From: JBAIYU01 sp036763085
GTDB taxonomy: Bacteria > Bacillota > Negativicutes > DSM-1736 > Dendrosporobacteraceae
Assembly: GCF_036763085.1 (NCBI RefSeq)
Contig: NZ_JBAIYU010000030.1
Coordinates: 122,551 to 186,550 of the forward strand
Direction of reading: 5' to 3'
DNA: 64,000 nucleotides
Position 1 is the stretch's first letter; each line of letters begins with the position of its first letter. Under the pieces are notes generated by a model. The model did no database searches and was not told the origin of the DNA. It saw nothing but the letters and a program-made list of their open reading frames with translations. Shown here in pieces: positions 35,102-44,433 of this stretch. A program made the translations under genes and the position numbers.

Positions 35102-36133
35102 TTATCTAAACTTTTCTGGGTATAAGGCATGGGCGATTTTCTCGATACTATCAACTGTTCGGATTCCCCCATTGTTTACCGTAAAGAAGGGCAGGTTTAT
35201 AATTTTGCCTTCTTGTATAGCTCGAATGTTTTTTAATTCCTCTATCTGGTTTAAATGTGTGATAGCTTCTTGGTCGGTAAGGTCCTTATTACTGCCGTTT
35301 CTATTCGTTGATACATATATAATAAAGTCTGGGTCATAAGAAAGTACTCTTTCTGCTCCAACAATTGATTTCATATTATCAGCAATGTGTATACCGCCAG
35401 CAACTGAAATCATATCGCTGATAAGATAGTTTCCGTCATAAAGTGAGTAATTGCCGTTGCCGTGGTCCTGCAATACCATGACGGTTTTTTTTGTTTGAAT
35501 GTCTGCAATTGACTGTTCGATGTACGAAATACGGCGCTGATACTCTTGGATGTACAAATTTGTTTTACTTTGAATATCAAATATTTTGCCGATATCGTTA
35601 ATTAAGCTATAAACCGCACTATCAATAGTTGGTTTATGTTTAGATAATGATACTGGCATAATATACGTTGCAATTCCGCGGTCGTGCCATGTATTTACAT
35701 CACCCAATGCACTATCGTGAAAGTGGTGTGACCAGCCGATTATCATATCAGGCTGCATTATAATTAATTCTTCAACTGAAGGAGTATAAACAGCCTTCAT
35801 GATATTGAGCTTGGCATATTTCTCTGTATGTTTAGGCAGAGGGGCGCCATAAAGAGCGATGGTAGACAAAATATGGTTTTCTAATCCCAGGTCGAGCATA
35901 AGTTCAGTAGCGCCTGGGTGGGTAATTACAACCTTGCGGGGTGCCTTATAATAAGTATAAACTGCAGGCTTTTCTCTAGAGTCATAATTAATAATTTTTA
36001 CAGGATACTGAGTGTTTGAGGGGATTAACGGGGGTCGAGCTACAGTTTCGATATGCTTTGATTGCCCACAGCCAGTTATTATAAAAAGGATTAGTGAAAG
36101 CACTAATACCATAGTTTTCCTAAATTTGTTCAT
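35102..36133 (-). CDS. Iron-siderophore/cobalamin-type ABC substrate-binding lipoprotein
   Basis: This 343-residue lipoprotein (lipobox ITGCG, Cys at about residue 22) has the helical-backbone class III binding fold: RKVVITHPGATELMLDLGL, QPDMIIGWSHH, and a C-terminal ALYPEKF. The type binds Fe(III)-siderophores, heme or vitamin B12. It is the last gene of a receptor-to-ATPase uptake operon. A Fur-box match at the operon promoter favours iron; B12 cannot be excluded. Confidence 0.87.
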   Translation of the reverse strand: MNKFRKTMVLVLSLILFIITGCGQSKHIETVARPPLIPSNTQYPVKIINYDSREKPAVYTYYKAPRKVVITHPGATELMLDLGLENHILSTIALYGAPLPKHTEKYAKLNIMKAVYTPSVEELIIMQPDMIIGWSHHFHDSALGDVNTWHDRGIATYIMPVSLSKHKPTIDSAVYSLINDIGKIFDIQSKTNLYIQEYQRRISYIEQSIADIQTKKTVMVLQDHGNGNYSLYDGNYLISDMISVAGGIHIADNMKSIVGAERVLSYDPDFIIYVSTNRNGSNKDLTDQEAITHLNQIEELKNIRAIQEGKIINLPFFTVNNGGIRTVDSIEKIAHALYPEKFR

Positions 36134-36154
36134 TAACTAAAAGTCTCCTTGCAG

Positions 36155-36931
36155 TTAAGCGTAACGATGATTAGGGTGATAAGTAATGGATAAATATCCA
36201 GTCTCAGGATTTTCATAAATATCACATTCTATTTCATAAACATCTCGTACCATATCCGGAGTTAAAATTTTCTTAGGTGCTCCACTTGCCATAATTTTAC
36301 CATCTTTCATTATATACAATTTGTCGCAGTATATAGCTGCCAAGCTAAGGTCATGCAGCGCAGCAAGTACGCCTATGCCTAGTGATTTAACAGTTGACAA
36401 TAGCTGCAGTTGGAACTTTATATCTAAATGATTAGTAGGTTCATCAAGTATTAAAACTTCAGGCTGCTGAGTTAATGCTCGGGCTAATATAACTCGCTGT
36501 TTTTCTCCGCCAGAAAGAGTTGAAAAACCACGTTTAACATGGCTATCCATACCGACTTTTGCAAGTGCTGCCATAGCTATTTCAAAATCTTGCGTTTTAT
36601 CTGTTTCGAGTAAATTCTTGTGAGGAGTACGACCCATAAGTACCATTTCCAATACAGTAAAGTCAAAACTTAAATGATTAAATTGCCCTACTACACCAAG
36701 CTTTTTTGCAGAATCGGCAAGTTTGATCTGTTTTAGATTTTTTCCATTAAGAAGAATGGCACCGCTTTCTGGCTTTATTATTCGATAGGCAGAGCGGAGA
36801 AGAGTAGATTTTCCACTTCCGTTCGGTCCAATAATACCAACAAATTCACCTTTTTTAACATCAAGTGAAATATCGCGGATAATAGGTACGTTACCGATGT
36901 TAATGTTAATATTTTGAAATGATAAATCCAT
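36155..36931 (-). CDS. FecE/BtuD-type ABC ATPase
   Basis: This 258-residue ATPase has Walker A GPNGSGKST (about residue 36), signature LSGGEKQR (about 137), Walker B VLILDEPTNHLD and the H-loop HDLS. I choose the Met at 36929-36931, behind AGGAGG; an upstream start adds ten residues. It powers the FecCD-type permease, 10 bases upstream. Confidence 0.92.
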   Translation of the reverse strand: MDLSFQNININIGNVPIIRDISLDVKKGEFVGIIGPNGSGKSTLLRSAYRIIKPESGAILLNGKNLKQIKLADSAKKLGVVGQFNHLSFDFTVLEMVLMGRTPHKNLLETDKTQDFEIAMAALAKVGMDSHVKRGFSTLSGGEKQRVILARALTQQPEVLILDEPTNHLDIKFQLQLLSTVKSLGIGVLAALHDLSLAAIYCDKLYIMKDGKIMASGAPKKILTPDMVRDVYEIECDIYENPETGYLSITYHPNHRYA

Positions 36932-36941
36932 CTCATACCTC

Positions 36942-38030
36942 CTATTTGTCGCCAAAGCCAAAGGCGCTCTTAATCATAATATGCATAAGGAATGGTGCAC
37001 CAATAAGTGCTGTAATAATACCGATGGGTAATTCACCGCTGCTTAAGGCGGTACGCGCTAGCACATCCGCCCAAGTGAGAAAAAGTGCACCAGAGAGGAT
37101 TGCTGCTGGTAGTAACTTACGATGATCTGAGCCAACAAAACCGCGCACGATATGAGGAATGATTAAACCAACGAAACCTATAATGCCACAGGAAGCAACA
37201 ATAAGTCCTGTGAGTAGGGCGGTAACAATAATATTATTACGACGAAGCTTAATCAAATCTACACCTAAAGTAGTAGCTGCTTCTTCTCCAAGCAGCATAG
37301 TATTAAGATTGCGGGCTTGAGAAAGAAAAAATAATGTACAGCCAACAACCCCAATAGCAGGTAAGGTTAAGTTACTCCATTTGGCAGACGCCAATGAACC
37401 CATAGTCCAAAACGTAACAGTTCTGATACCTTCGGCATTATTAGCCATATAGATAATAAAACTGGTAAAAGCACTAAATAAGGCATTTGCGATAATACCT
37501 GATAATATCATTTTGACGGCTGATGACTTCCCGCCAATTCCAGATAATATCATGACAAGAAAAGATGCGGCTAAAGCTCCGGCAAATGCCCAAAAAGAAG
37601 TGCCAAATTCAGAAAATATTCCATAAGAACTTAATAAAATAGATAAAGTCGCGCCTAAGGATGCTCCGGCAGAAATACCGAGAATATAGGGATCTGCGAG
37701 CGGATTTTGGACTGAGGACTGCATTACTGTTCCGCAGAGAGCCAGGCCGACGCCTACTATTACTGCCATAAGTACTCGAGGAAAACGGATTTGCCAGATG
37801 ATGTCAAAGTGGGTGAGAGGAATCTGCTTAAGGTTATCTCCAAAACTTAAGTGAAACAGTTTATATAAGATAATCTGATATGCTTTTTCAGGCTGGATAT
37901 TTACAGTCCCGATACATACAGCAAAAAGTATGGATAAGAGAAAAAAGATAAATAACCCGGACATACCAAACATATAGCTCTTATTATTTTGCTCAAATGG
38001 AATCCGGTAGTTAACATTGTCTTGCAGCAT
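36942..38030 (-). CDS. FecCD/BtuC-type ABC permease
   Basis: This 362-residue protein has about ten helices and is of the FecCD family (GTVMQSSVQNPLADPYILGI near residue 107, GFVGLIIPHIVR near 292). It forms the inner-membrane channel, probably as a homodimer, for the substrate delivered by the binding lipoprotein. Confidence 0.93.
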   Translation of the reverse strand: MLQDNVNYRIPFEQNNKSYMFGMSGLFIFFLLSILFAVCIGTVNIQPEKAYQIILYKLFHLSFGDNLKQIPLTHFDIIWQIRFPRVLMAVIVGVGLALCGTVMQSSVQNPLADPYILGISAGASLGATLSILLSSYGIFSEFGTSFWAFAGALAASFLVMILSGIGGKSSAVKMILSGIIANALFSAFTSFIIYMANNAEGIRTVTFWTMGSLASAKWSNLTLPAIGVVGCTLFFLSQARNLNTMLLGEEAATTLGVDLIKLRRNNIIVTALLTGLIVASCGIIGFVGLIIPHIVRGFVGSDHRKLLPAAILSGALFLTWADVLARTALSSGELPIGIITALIGAPFLMHIMIKSAFGFGDK

Positions 38031-38051
38031 TATAAAAATCTCCTATTGAAT

Positions 38052-39779
38052 TTATGCCGTTTGTGATGAACACAGACGAGCGTATAAACCGCCTGTAGCC
38101 AATAACTCTTCGTGACAGCCTTGTTCTACGATATTGGCATTATCTAAAACGATGATTTTATCGGCTTTGCGCACTGTAGAAAGGCGATGGGCAATAACAA
38201 CTAGTGTCCGAGTGCCGGCAAGCTCTTGAATAGCCTGTTGAATTTTCCTTTCAGCCTCCAAATCCACTGATGCGGTAGCCTCATCCAAAATAAGAATAGG
38301 TGTATTACGAAGTAAGGCACGGGCTATTGCAATACGTTGTTTTTGCCCGCCAGACAGCAGTATGCCTCGTTCTCCTACCAGAGAATCATAACCATTAGGG
38401 AGTGTCGTGATAAAATCATGGATATAGGCCTTTTTTGCTGCCTGAATAGTTTCTTCTCTAGTTGCGCCCGGCTTGCTATAGGAAATATTTTCGGCAATAG
38501 TACCATTAAACAGAAAGATATCTTGTGAAACAACACTAAGTTGACTTCGCAGCGATGCTATAGAAATATCACGTATATCTACTCCGTCTAGCTTAATTTG
38601 ACCTGACTTAGGGTCATAGAAGCGGGCAATAAGAGAAGTAATTGTGGTTTTACCCACACCTGTAGGGCCTACAAAAGCTACCATTTTTCCCGGAGAAATT
38701 TCGAAGGAAATATCATTGAGCACAGGCGAACCTTTTTCATAGCTGAATGAAACGTTTTCAAAAGATAAATGCCCTTTTGAATTTATAATATTTACAGCGT
38801 TAGCGTTATCTTTAATATCAGGATCAGAATCCAATAAAGCAAAAACGCGCTCAGCTCCAGCAGTTGCTTGAAGGAGGCTGTCAAAAGACGCAACAAGAGT
38901 TGCAAGAGGTTGATAGAAGAGGCTCAAATAGAGTAAGAAACGGACAATTTCGCCAACGCTCAGAGCACCTTCCAAACTCATAATTCCCCCGAAGCCTACA
39001 ACGATGACCGTACCTAAAGATAAGATGCTTTCGACTGTGGGATGATAGATTCCGCCTAGCCATACTACATTCATTACGGCGTTCCGCCATTGGTAGGTCT
39101 GGTTTCTGAAAACGTTTGAAGCGGCCTTTTGGCGACCCAAAAGCTGAATCTCTTTTAAGCCTGACAAGTTATCTTGTAATACCGCGTTCATATTGCCTAA
39201 ACAGTCCTGATGAACACTATACGCAGGGTAAATCCGCTTAGTATAATACCAGGTAAAAGCTGCCAGAAAGGGCAGAGGTATAAAGGTCAGCATTGCTAGC
39301 TTAAGATTGATAGTTAGCAATAATATTGCCACTCCAATGATTATGAGTATGCTGCTTAGAATATTTGGAATTGCATGAGCGATTAATAGTTCAAATTGAG
39401 CGGTATCGTTAATTACTTTGCTCATAAGATGGCCAGTTTGCTTATCGCTATAATAACGCAACGATAGCTTTTGCAGGTGGTCGTATACTTTGACCCTCAT
39501 TTCGGCAACGATATTCCAAGCAGCATAATGAGCTAAGTAGTCACTAGCGAGCTTAAAAACTGCCCGAATTAAATAACTACCTAGCAGTAATAGTGCAATC
39601 TGCTGTATTTTTGGAACATCGAACTTGTTAAAGTTTCCAGTTAAAAGATCAATTAAATCACTAATAAGGCTAGGACCTATAAGATTAATTGCGGTGTATG
39701 CAATGATAGAGAGGGCTGCTCCAGCTAGCATCCAATAGTATTTTTTAGACTCGTAAATCAGCCGAATAATGCAGTTCAT
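38052..39779 (-). CDS. Half-size ABC exporter (MsbA-like, membrane domain fused to ATPase)
   Basis: This 575-residue protein has six helices (about residues 15-310) and then an ATPase with Walker A GPTGVGKTT, signature LSGGQKQR and Walker B ILILDEATASVD. It is of the lipid/multidrug/siderophore exporter class and probably works as a homodimer. It sits between tonB and the FecCD permease gene in one operon, 21 to 40 bases from each. In an iron-uptake locus a possible role is export of a siderophore or of a surplus porphyrin; no biosynthetic genes are near, so the substrate is open. Confidence 0.9.
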   Translation of the reverse strand: MNCIIRLIYESKKYYWMLAGAALSIIAYTAINLIGPSLISDLIDLLTGNFNKFDVPKIQQIALLLLGSYLIRAVFKLASDYLAHYAAWNIVAEMRVKVYDHLQKLSLRYYSDKQTGHLMSKVINDTAQFELLIAHAIPNILSSILIIIGVAILLLTINLKLAMLTFIPLPFLAAFTWYYTKRIYPAYSVHQDCLGNMNAVLQDNLSGLKEIQLLGRQKAASNVFRNQTYQWRNAVMNVVWLGGIYHPTVESILSLGTVIVVGFGGIMSLEGALSVGEIVRFLLYLSLFYQPLATLVASFDSLLQATAGAERVFALLDSDPDIKDNANAVNIINSKGHLSFENVSFSYEKGSPVLNDISFEISPGKMVAFVGPTGVGKTTITSLIARFYDPKSGQIKLDGVDIRDISIASLRSQLSVVSQDIFLFNGTIAENISYSKPGATREETIQAAKKAYIHDFITTLPNGYDSLVGERGILLSGGQKQRIAIARALLRNTPILILDEATASVDLEAERKIQQAIQELAGTRTLVVIAHRLSTVRKADKIIVLDNANIVEQGCHEELLATGGLYARLCSSQTA

Positions 39780-39817
39780 CTAACATCCCTCCTATGTATT
39801 GAAGTAGAAAAATAGTG

Positions 39818-40498
39818 CTACTTTAAGCGAAAAGATATTGGGAGCGAGGTATAGCAGACAATGGACCGTCCGCTGTCGAGCTCTTTGGCTGGCACAAAGC
39901 GCCACCGCTGAACAGCTTTAATGGCCGAATCATCTAGCGAATCATTCCCAGAAGTGCGCTGAACTGAGATATCACCAGGCCGACCGTTATCGAGAATTTC
40001 TACTCGGAGAATAACAGTGCCTTGCATTCCAGCTTGGCGAGCTGAAGCTGGATAGTCTGGCTCAATTTTAGTTAAAATACGGGGAGGGGCAAAGCCGCCG
40101 CTTTTACTGCCGCTGCCTGTGGCGGTATTAGTTGCACTGCCGGATGAAACTGGGGCAGAAGTGTTAATTACATCTCTGCTGCCGCTATTTACAGGGGGGA
40201 GTGCTGATACTAATGGGATAACATCTGAAGTTGTTACAGCGGGAGTAAGGCTTGCTGTTTGGGAATCAGGTATAATCTGCTGCTGAGGCTGAAAGTTTTC
40301 TGAGGTGTGGCTGGTTTCAGTGGGAGTGGATGCATTGTTTGAAGGAGTAGGCGATAAGTCTAGCTCTATATATTGTTCAATCACTGGCGGCGCAGCAAAT
40401 AATTGCGTTGCCAGCGAGCTGATAATTATAACGGCAAAAAGATGGAATATAAGTGAGAAGACAATAGCTTTTCTCCACTTTCCTTTAAAGCTCAGCAT
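39818..40498 (-). CDS. tonB: TonB energy transducer
   Basis: This 226-residue protein has one N-terminal membrane helix (about residues 12-33), a Pro/Ser/Thr/Gly-rich spacer (45-140) and a C-terminal TonB domain (IEPDYPASARQAGMQGTV through SFRLK). It spans the periplasm to the outer-membrane receptor. It begins three bases after exbD ends. Confidence 0.92.
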   Translation of the reverse strand: MLSFKGKWRKAIVFSLIFHLFAVIIISSLATQLFAAPPVIEQYIELDLSPTPSNNASTPTETSHTSENFQPQQQIIPDSQTASLTPAVTTSDVIPLVSALPPVNSGSRDVINTSAPVSSGSATNTATGSGSKSGGFAPPRILTKIEPDYPASARQAGMQGTVILRVEILDNGRPGDISVQRTSGNDSLDDSAIKAVQRWRFVPAKELDSGRSIVCYTSLPISFRLK

Positions 40499-40501
40499 AT
40501 G

Positions 40502-40912
40502 CTACCTCGCTTTCAATTCACTAGCTAAAGCTATCCGATGGGCTCCGGCAAGTTTTATTTCATCTAATGCGGCAATTACCTTTTCATAGTTTATTTGCTT
40601 ATCTGCTCTAAGGGTGAATACTGTATCAGGCTGTGCAGCCATTGCAACACTAACCCGTTTTGCGAGCAGTGGCAGAGATATTTCTTCCTGATCAAACATG
40701 ATACGTCCGTCCTGCAGAATAGTCACATTGACACTAAGTGGCTTATCTTGCTGGACTGCTGCAGCTTGCGGCAAGTTAACGGGAATAGTATGCTGTTCTA
40801 CCATATATAACGTACTCATCATAAAAAACACCAGCAGAAAAAAGACTATATCAATCATCGGGATAATCATTAATTGCGGCTGGCTTTCAACTCTCAAGCT
40901 ACGCAATTTCAT
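40502..40912 (-). CDS. exbD: ExbD proton-channel subunit
   Basis: This 136-residue protein has one membrane helix with the essential Asp (IPMIDIVFFLLVFFM, Asp at about residue 20) and a periplasmic domain. It works with ExbB to energise TonB. It overlaps exbB by 14 bases. Confidence 0.92.
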   Translation of the reverse strand: MKLRSLRVESQPQLMIIPMIDIVFFLLVFFMMSTLYMVEQHTIPVNLPQAAAVQQDKPLSVNVTILQDGRIMFDQEEISLPLLAKRVSVAMAAQPDTVFTLRADKQINYEKVIAALDEIKLAGAHRIALASELKAR

Positions 40913-41546
40913 GGTTTTCCCTCCGGAGTGCTCGTTTTTGAGATAGCGAGTTTATTATAAGGCCGCTTACTTGCTCGATATCAGTAATTAGGCTGTCTAA
41001 GCGATGTGAGAAATAAGAGTGAACAATCAGTGCCATAGCTGCAACACCCAATCCGGCTGCTGTAGCTACCAAGGCTTCGCCAACCCCGCCGGTAATCGCC
41101 ATTGGCTGTCCAGACTGAATATTAAATATACTAAATGAGCCAATCATACCAATTACTGTACCTAGCAACCCGAAAAGAGGGGCAAGAGTAACAATGGTGC
41201 TAAGATAATTTAGATACTCGCGCATCCTAGCTGCAGCTAGTGAAGCAGTTGTGGTTAACGAATTTTCAATATTTCCGCCATGCTGATAAGTCTGCAAACC
41301 TTTAGCAGCCAATTGTCCGATAACAGCCGGAGTCTGCTCACACAGTTGAATAGCTTCTGCGATGCGCTGACGTTCCAGCAGCGGCTGAAGACGATTAATA
41401 AAAGAATGGGGATTTATAATCATGCTGCGGTAATAGTTAAATCTTTCCACAGCTATAGTAACTACGGCCAGCGAACATAGCAGTAGTAAATACATGACTG
41501 GGCCGCCTTTGTGAAACATACCTAAAGATTGTGATAAAAAATCCAT
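40899..41546 (-). CDS. exbB: ExbB/TolQ proton-channel subunit
   Basis: This 215-residue protein has three helices (one near the N-terminus, two at about 110-180) with GLLGTVIGMIGSF and the conserved EALVATAAGL region. I choose ATG 41544-41546 behind GGAGGT; an in-frame extension of 16 codons lacks a site. It lies in operon order receptor, exbB, exbD, tonB. Confidence 0.92.
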   Translation of the reverse strand: MDFLSQSLGMFHKGGPVMYLLLLCSLAVVTIAVERFNYYRSMIINPHSFINRLQPLLERQRIAEAIQLCEQTPAVIGQLAAKGLQTYQHGGNIENSLTTTASLAAARMREYLNYLSTIVTLAPLFGLLGTVIGMIGSFSIFNIQSGQPMAITGGVGEALVATAAGLGVAAMALIVHSYFSHRLDSLITDIEQVSGLIINSLSQKRALRRENHEIA

Positions 41547-41648
41547 ATTTAAATACCTCCGTATTATTGATGTTAATCTGTTTGACGATATCAATATATA
41601 TAAAGTGGGGAAAGGAGATTGTCTGTTGGCAATCTCCTTAGTTTTATA

Positions 41649-43601
41649 TTAGATTTTGTGCTGAACTCCAAGGTAGAAGCTGCGCGCAGGCATTGGATAG
41701 GCACCAGGTACTCCCCATTGACCTGGGCTAATTGATTCATAAGCTTCATTGGTCAAGTTAAACCCTTTAAAGTAAACATTTGTTTCAGGGCTAATTTTAT
41801 AATTTACTGCCATATCCAAGGTGAGATATGATTCGTTGGTAAATCTGCTAAGATTTCGACCAGTTGCACTGCGAAGTGTTAAGCTGCTATCCCATTTATC
41901 CTGCTCAAATTGTACATTTAGACGATAACCATTAGGTTGGCTGTTGTCTGGGTCGTTAATATAAGAGGCAGCGGAATTTGTTTTGTTTTGAACTTTAACA
42001 TAACTATATCCAGCTGATACGCTCCATAATTGTGATAGTTGACGTGAGAGGCTAATGTCGAGACCTTTGCGCTTTTCATTGTCGACATTTATATATTTGG
42101 TATAGCTGGTACCTGGTCCAGGACCATCCCAATCTTGGAACTTCCAATTAATAGCGTCTTTTATATCACTTTGATAGACATTAGCCTGCAGTATTGTATC
42201 ATTAGCAAGTTTAGTGTTAATGCCTAGGGTTATTGTTTCACCGTTTTCTGGGCGAAGGTCAGGATTGCCTTTCCACCATATTGTGTTACTAAATAATTGT
42301 GCAATTGTTGGGTTTTTAACATATTGCCCCCAAGATGCATAAATGTTTGTTGTTGAGTTGATTTCACGATTTGCAGTAAGGCGCGAAGTGAATTTTCCAC
42401 CGGCAACACTATGGTCATCATAGCGGGTGCCTACTGAAACTGTCCAGTTGCTTGGGAGCTGCCAACGATCTTCAAGGAAAAAGGCAGTTGTGGTAAAATC
42501 TTTGTCGATTGAGTCCTCATCATTTAGCGCTTCATTACGCCAGTCGGCGCCGCCAACAAGGGTATGCTTATCGTTTAACTTCCAATTTTGCTGCCAATCT
42601 ATTCCTGTTGCCGAAAGGTCATAGGTATAAGGGGATACACCATCAGATTTAAATAGCGAACCGCCATAAGCTATAGAATCAGACTGATTATGATAAACAC
42701 GCACTGTATTATCGATTCCTTTGTCTTTTCCCCATTGATATGCTAGTCCGAAATTCTTATGGTTAGTTATAGTATAAGCGCCAGGGTAATGGCTGGTGCC
42801 ATCTGGATTAACATAAGCTCCAAAGCCGGAATTGTCCTCTGTGTTTTCTAATTGTAATGAAATTGAACGACCGTCTGTTAAATCTTTGTCAAGGCGCAGT
42901 GTTAAAAGCTGTTGGTCTTGTTGAGTATCAGCAAAGGTTTTGGTTTGGCCAGTTTTTGAATCTTTATATTCAAAGCTGTCGCGCTTTTTCTTTTCTGCAG
43001 TTATTTGATATCCGATATCTTTTGTCTTACCTTCAGTTGTCAGACTGTAACGCTGAGAACCCCAAGCTCCGAACTCTGTTCCAACAGTAGTTTGAGTTTT
43101 ATCAGCTTTACGAGTAATGATATTTATTACCCCACCAACGGCATCACTGCCATATAAGGAGGAAGCTGGACCACGGACAATCTCGATTCGTTCAATATTA
43201 TTTACAGATACTTGATCTAGATTTACTCCAGCGTGGTCATTACCGCTAATAATAAGGTGCTCCCAGTGCATTCTGCGGCCGTCTACTAATACTAGAACCC
43301 GGTCATCTCCATTTAGAATTGGCACAGAAGAATTGGCTGTTTTTTCAATAGTTACATTACTCTTTTTTAAAATATCGGGCACACTGTTAAAATTGCCTTT
43401 TTCAATTTCTGCTCTATTGATTACTGTAACGTTGGCTGCAATTTCGGTGCGTTTCATGGGGATGCGGTTAGCTGTAATTATGTATTCATCTAAAGAATAT
43501 TCCGGCTGGACTGACTCCTCAGCCCAAGCTGCTTGTGATGCGCCTAGCACTATTGCACTCGTTAATAGAGAACATAAGAGTTGTTTGTTCTTCTTATTCA
43601 C
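41649..43601 (-). CDS. TonB-dependent outer-membrane receptor (BtuB/siderophore type)
   Basis: This 650-residue protein has a signal peptide (cleavage after AWA), a TonB-box-like EYIITA near residue 38, a plug domain (about 50-165: VLVLVDGRRM, IERIEIVRGPASSLYGSDAV, GGVINIITRK) and a 22-strand barrel. The start is GTG behind GGAGGAGATC. It is the first gene of an eight-gene uptake operon. A 190-base leader with a Fur-box match and two palindromes indicates double control. The ligand is probably a siderophore, heme or corrinoid. Confidence 0.92.
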   Translation of the reverse strand: MNKKNKQLLCSLLTSAIVLGASQAAWAEESVQPEYSLDEYIITANRIPMKRTEIAANVTVINRAEIEKGNFNSVPDILKKSNVTIEKTANSSVPILNGDDRVLVLVDGRRMHWEHLIISGNDHAGVNLDQVSVNNIERIEIVRGPASSLYGSDAVGGVINIITRKADKTQTTVGTEFGAWGSQRYSLTTEGKTKDIGYQITAEKKKRDSFEYKDSKTGQTKTFADTQQDQQLLTLRLDKDLTDGRSISLQLENTEDNSGFGAYVNPDGTSHYPGAYTITNHKNFGLAYQWGKDKGIDNTVRVYHNQSDSIAYGGSLFKSDGVSPYTYDLSATGIDWQQNWKLNDKHTLVGGADWRNEALNDEDSIDKDFTTTAFFLEDRWQLPSNWTVSVGTRYDDHSVAGGKFTSRLTANREINSTTNIYASWGQYVKNPTIAQLFSNTIWWKGNPDLRPENGETITLGINTKLANDTILQANVYQSDIKDAINWKFQDWDGPGPGTSYTKYINVDNEKRKGLDISLSRQLSQLWSVSAGYSYVKVQNKTNSAASYINDPDNSQPNGYRLNVQFEQDKWDSSLTLRSATGRNLSRFTNESYLTLDMAVNYKISPETNVYFKGFNLTNEAYESISPGQWGVPGAYPMPARSFYLGVQHKI

Positions 43602-43644
43602 TAAAGATCTCCTCCAAATATATCATCTTGTGGTAATAATCAAC

Positions 43645-43660
43645 CGACTGACGACAGTCG
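43645..43660 (-). promoter_or_regulatory. Palindrome in the receptor leader, putative TetR operator 1
   Basis: CGACTG-ACGA-CAGTCG, arms perfect. It shares the 14-base core GACTGACGACAGTC with the site at 43733-43754. Confidence 0.6.
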
Positions 43661-43684
43661 ATGAGTAAGTTTTGTGTTGCATGA

Positions 43685-43720
43685 ATTTGATAAGCGATAA
43701 AATAATATCGCTTATCAAAT
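43685..43720 (-). repeat. 15-bp perfect hairpin in the receptor leader
   Basis: Arms 43685-43699 and 43706-43720 pair without mismatch around a 6-base AT loop. No T-run follows on the minus strand. It sits between the two operator-like palindromes, and may be an RNA stability element, an attenuator part, or a third protein site. Confidence 0.75.
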
Positions 43721-43732
43721 TGAACCAAACAT

Positions 43733-43754
43733 AATTGACTGACGACAGTCAATT
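43733..43754 (-). promoter_or_regulatory. Palindrome in the receptor leader, putative TetR operator 2
   Basis: A 22-base palindrome (9-base perfect arms AATTGACTG and CAGTCAATT around ACGA), centred about 50 bases downstream of the -10 box. Confidence 0.65.
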
Positions 43755-43766
43755 AGTGATATAAAT

Positions 43767-43785
43767 GACAATGAAAACTATTATC
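43767..43785 (-). promoter_or_regulatory. Fur-box match at the receptor promoter
   Basis: GACAATGAAAACTATTATC agrees with the 19-base Fur consensus at 15 positions by direct comparison. It starts seven bases after the -10 box and so would cover the transcription start. It points to iron repression of the uptake operon. Confidence 0.65.
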
Positions 43786-43791
43786 AACTAG

Positions 43792-43820
43792 ATTATAGCT
43801 ACAGTCTTTAAATAGGTCAA
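43792..43820 (-). promoter_or_regulatory. Predicted promoter of the TonB uptake operon
   Basis: On the minus strand, TTGACC (43815-43820) and TATAAT (43792-43797) are spaced by 17 bases. The resulting leader is about 190 bases. Bases 43821-44001 upstream are AT-rich and hold nothing recognisable. Confidence 0.78.
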
Positions 43821-44001
43821 TACTTTTTTTACTACTTTTGAAAAACTATATGATTAAAAAGATTTTATTTACAAGAACAAATTAAAGATGGCTAAAAGGT
43901 ATTTAAAATAAAAGTACCTTTGTATTATGAATTTTAATATGCTAGAAACGTTAGTAATTTTAACTTGCAAGATTAGTAGTACAATTGTAATACTATGAAA
44001 A

Positions 44002-44042
44002 CAAAACGCATGACCTAGTGTTTTTCTAAGTCATGCGTTTTG
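44002..44042 (-). terminator. Terminator of the GIY-YIG gene
   Basis: There is a 13-bp perfect stem (44002-44014 with 44030-44042) followed by a T-rich tail on the minus strand. Confidence 0.85.
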
Positions 44043-44044
44043 TT

Positions 44045-44407
44045 TTATTTTTCAGCTTTCTCTTTATTATAGCCAAGCTCACCGTATGGTTTTAGTTTCT
44101 TAAGCCACTTTTCCTCTAGCTCATTAACCTTATTACGCCAATCGTCCGGTGTAATATCCTGGTATTTAAGTGTTTCAAGTATCTCAAAAGTAAATGCTTC
44201 TGGGCCAAGTAAATTATAATCAGCTTGGAAGGCTTTGTTAGAGTGACCGCCCATTTTAAGCTGAAAATCAATGCTGTTCTTCTTACCGGGAAGATTCATG
44301 CTGCTGCCTACTAAAATTTTTCCGTTAATATTATTTTTGTACAGGTAAACACCCATCGGCTGTGGATTTTGCTTATATGCTAATTTAAGTTCTTTACGTC
44401 TGTCCAT
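44045..44407 (-). CDS. GIY-YIG-domain protein
   Basis: This 120-residue protein has a GIY-YIG-like start (GVYLYKNNINGKILVGSS), in which the second YIG is replaced by VG. It is a short version of the nuclease fold with a C-terminal Lys-rich tail. I choose ATG 44405-44407 with AAAGGA upstream. It follows the DUF2087 regulator gene by 26 bases, a pairing seen in other Firmicutes. A DNA-cutting role is not assured because the usual catalytic Arg/Glu set cannot be placed with confidence. Confidence 0.7.
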   Translation of the reverse strand: MDRRKELKLAYKQNPQPMGVYLYKNNINGKILVGSSMNLPGKKNSIDFQLKMGGHSNKAFQADYNLLGPEAFTFEILETLKYQDITPDDWRNKVNELEEKWLKKLKPYGELGYNKEKAEK

Positions 44408-44433
44408 TTTGATCAATTCCTTTCATTATTTGG

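Noticed and set aside
43685..43720. Intrinsic terminator or attenuator of the receptor operon
   Set aside because: The stem is perfect but no T-run follows on the minus strand, so I list it as a hairpin of unknown role.
44045..44407. Homing endonuclease or mobile element based on the GIY-YIG start
   Set aside because: There are no flanking repeats, intron or insertion signs. The gene pairs with a regulator gene and has an ordinary terminator.
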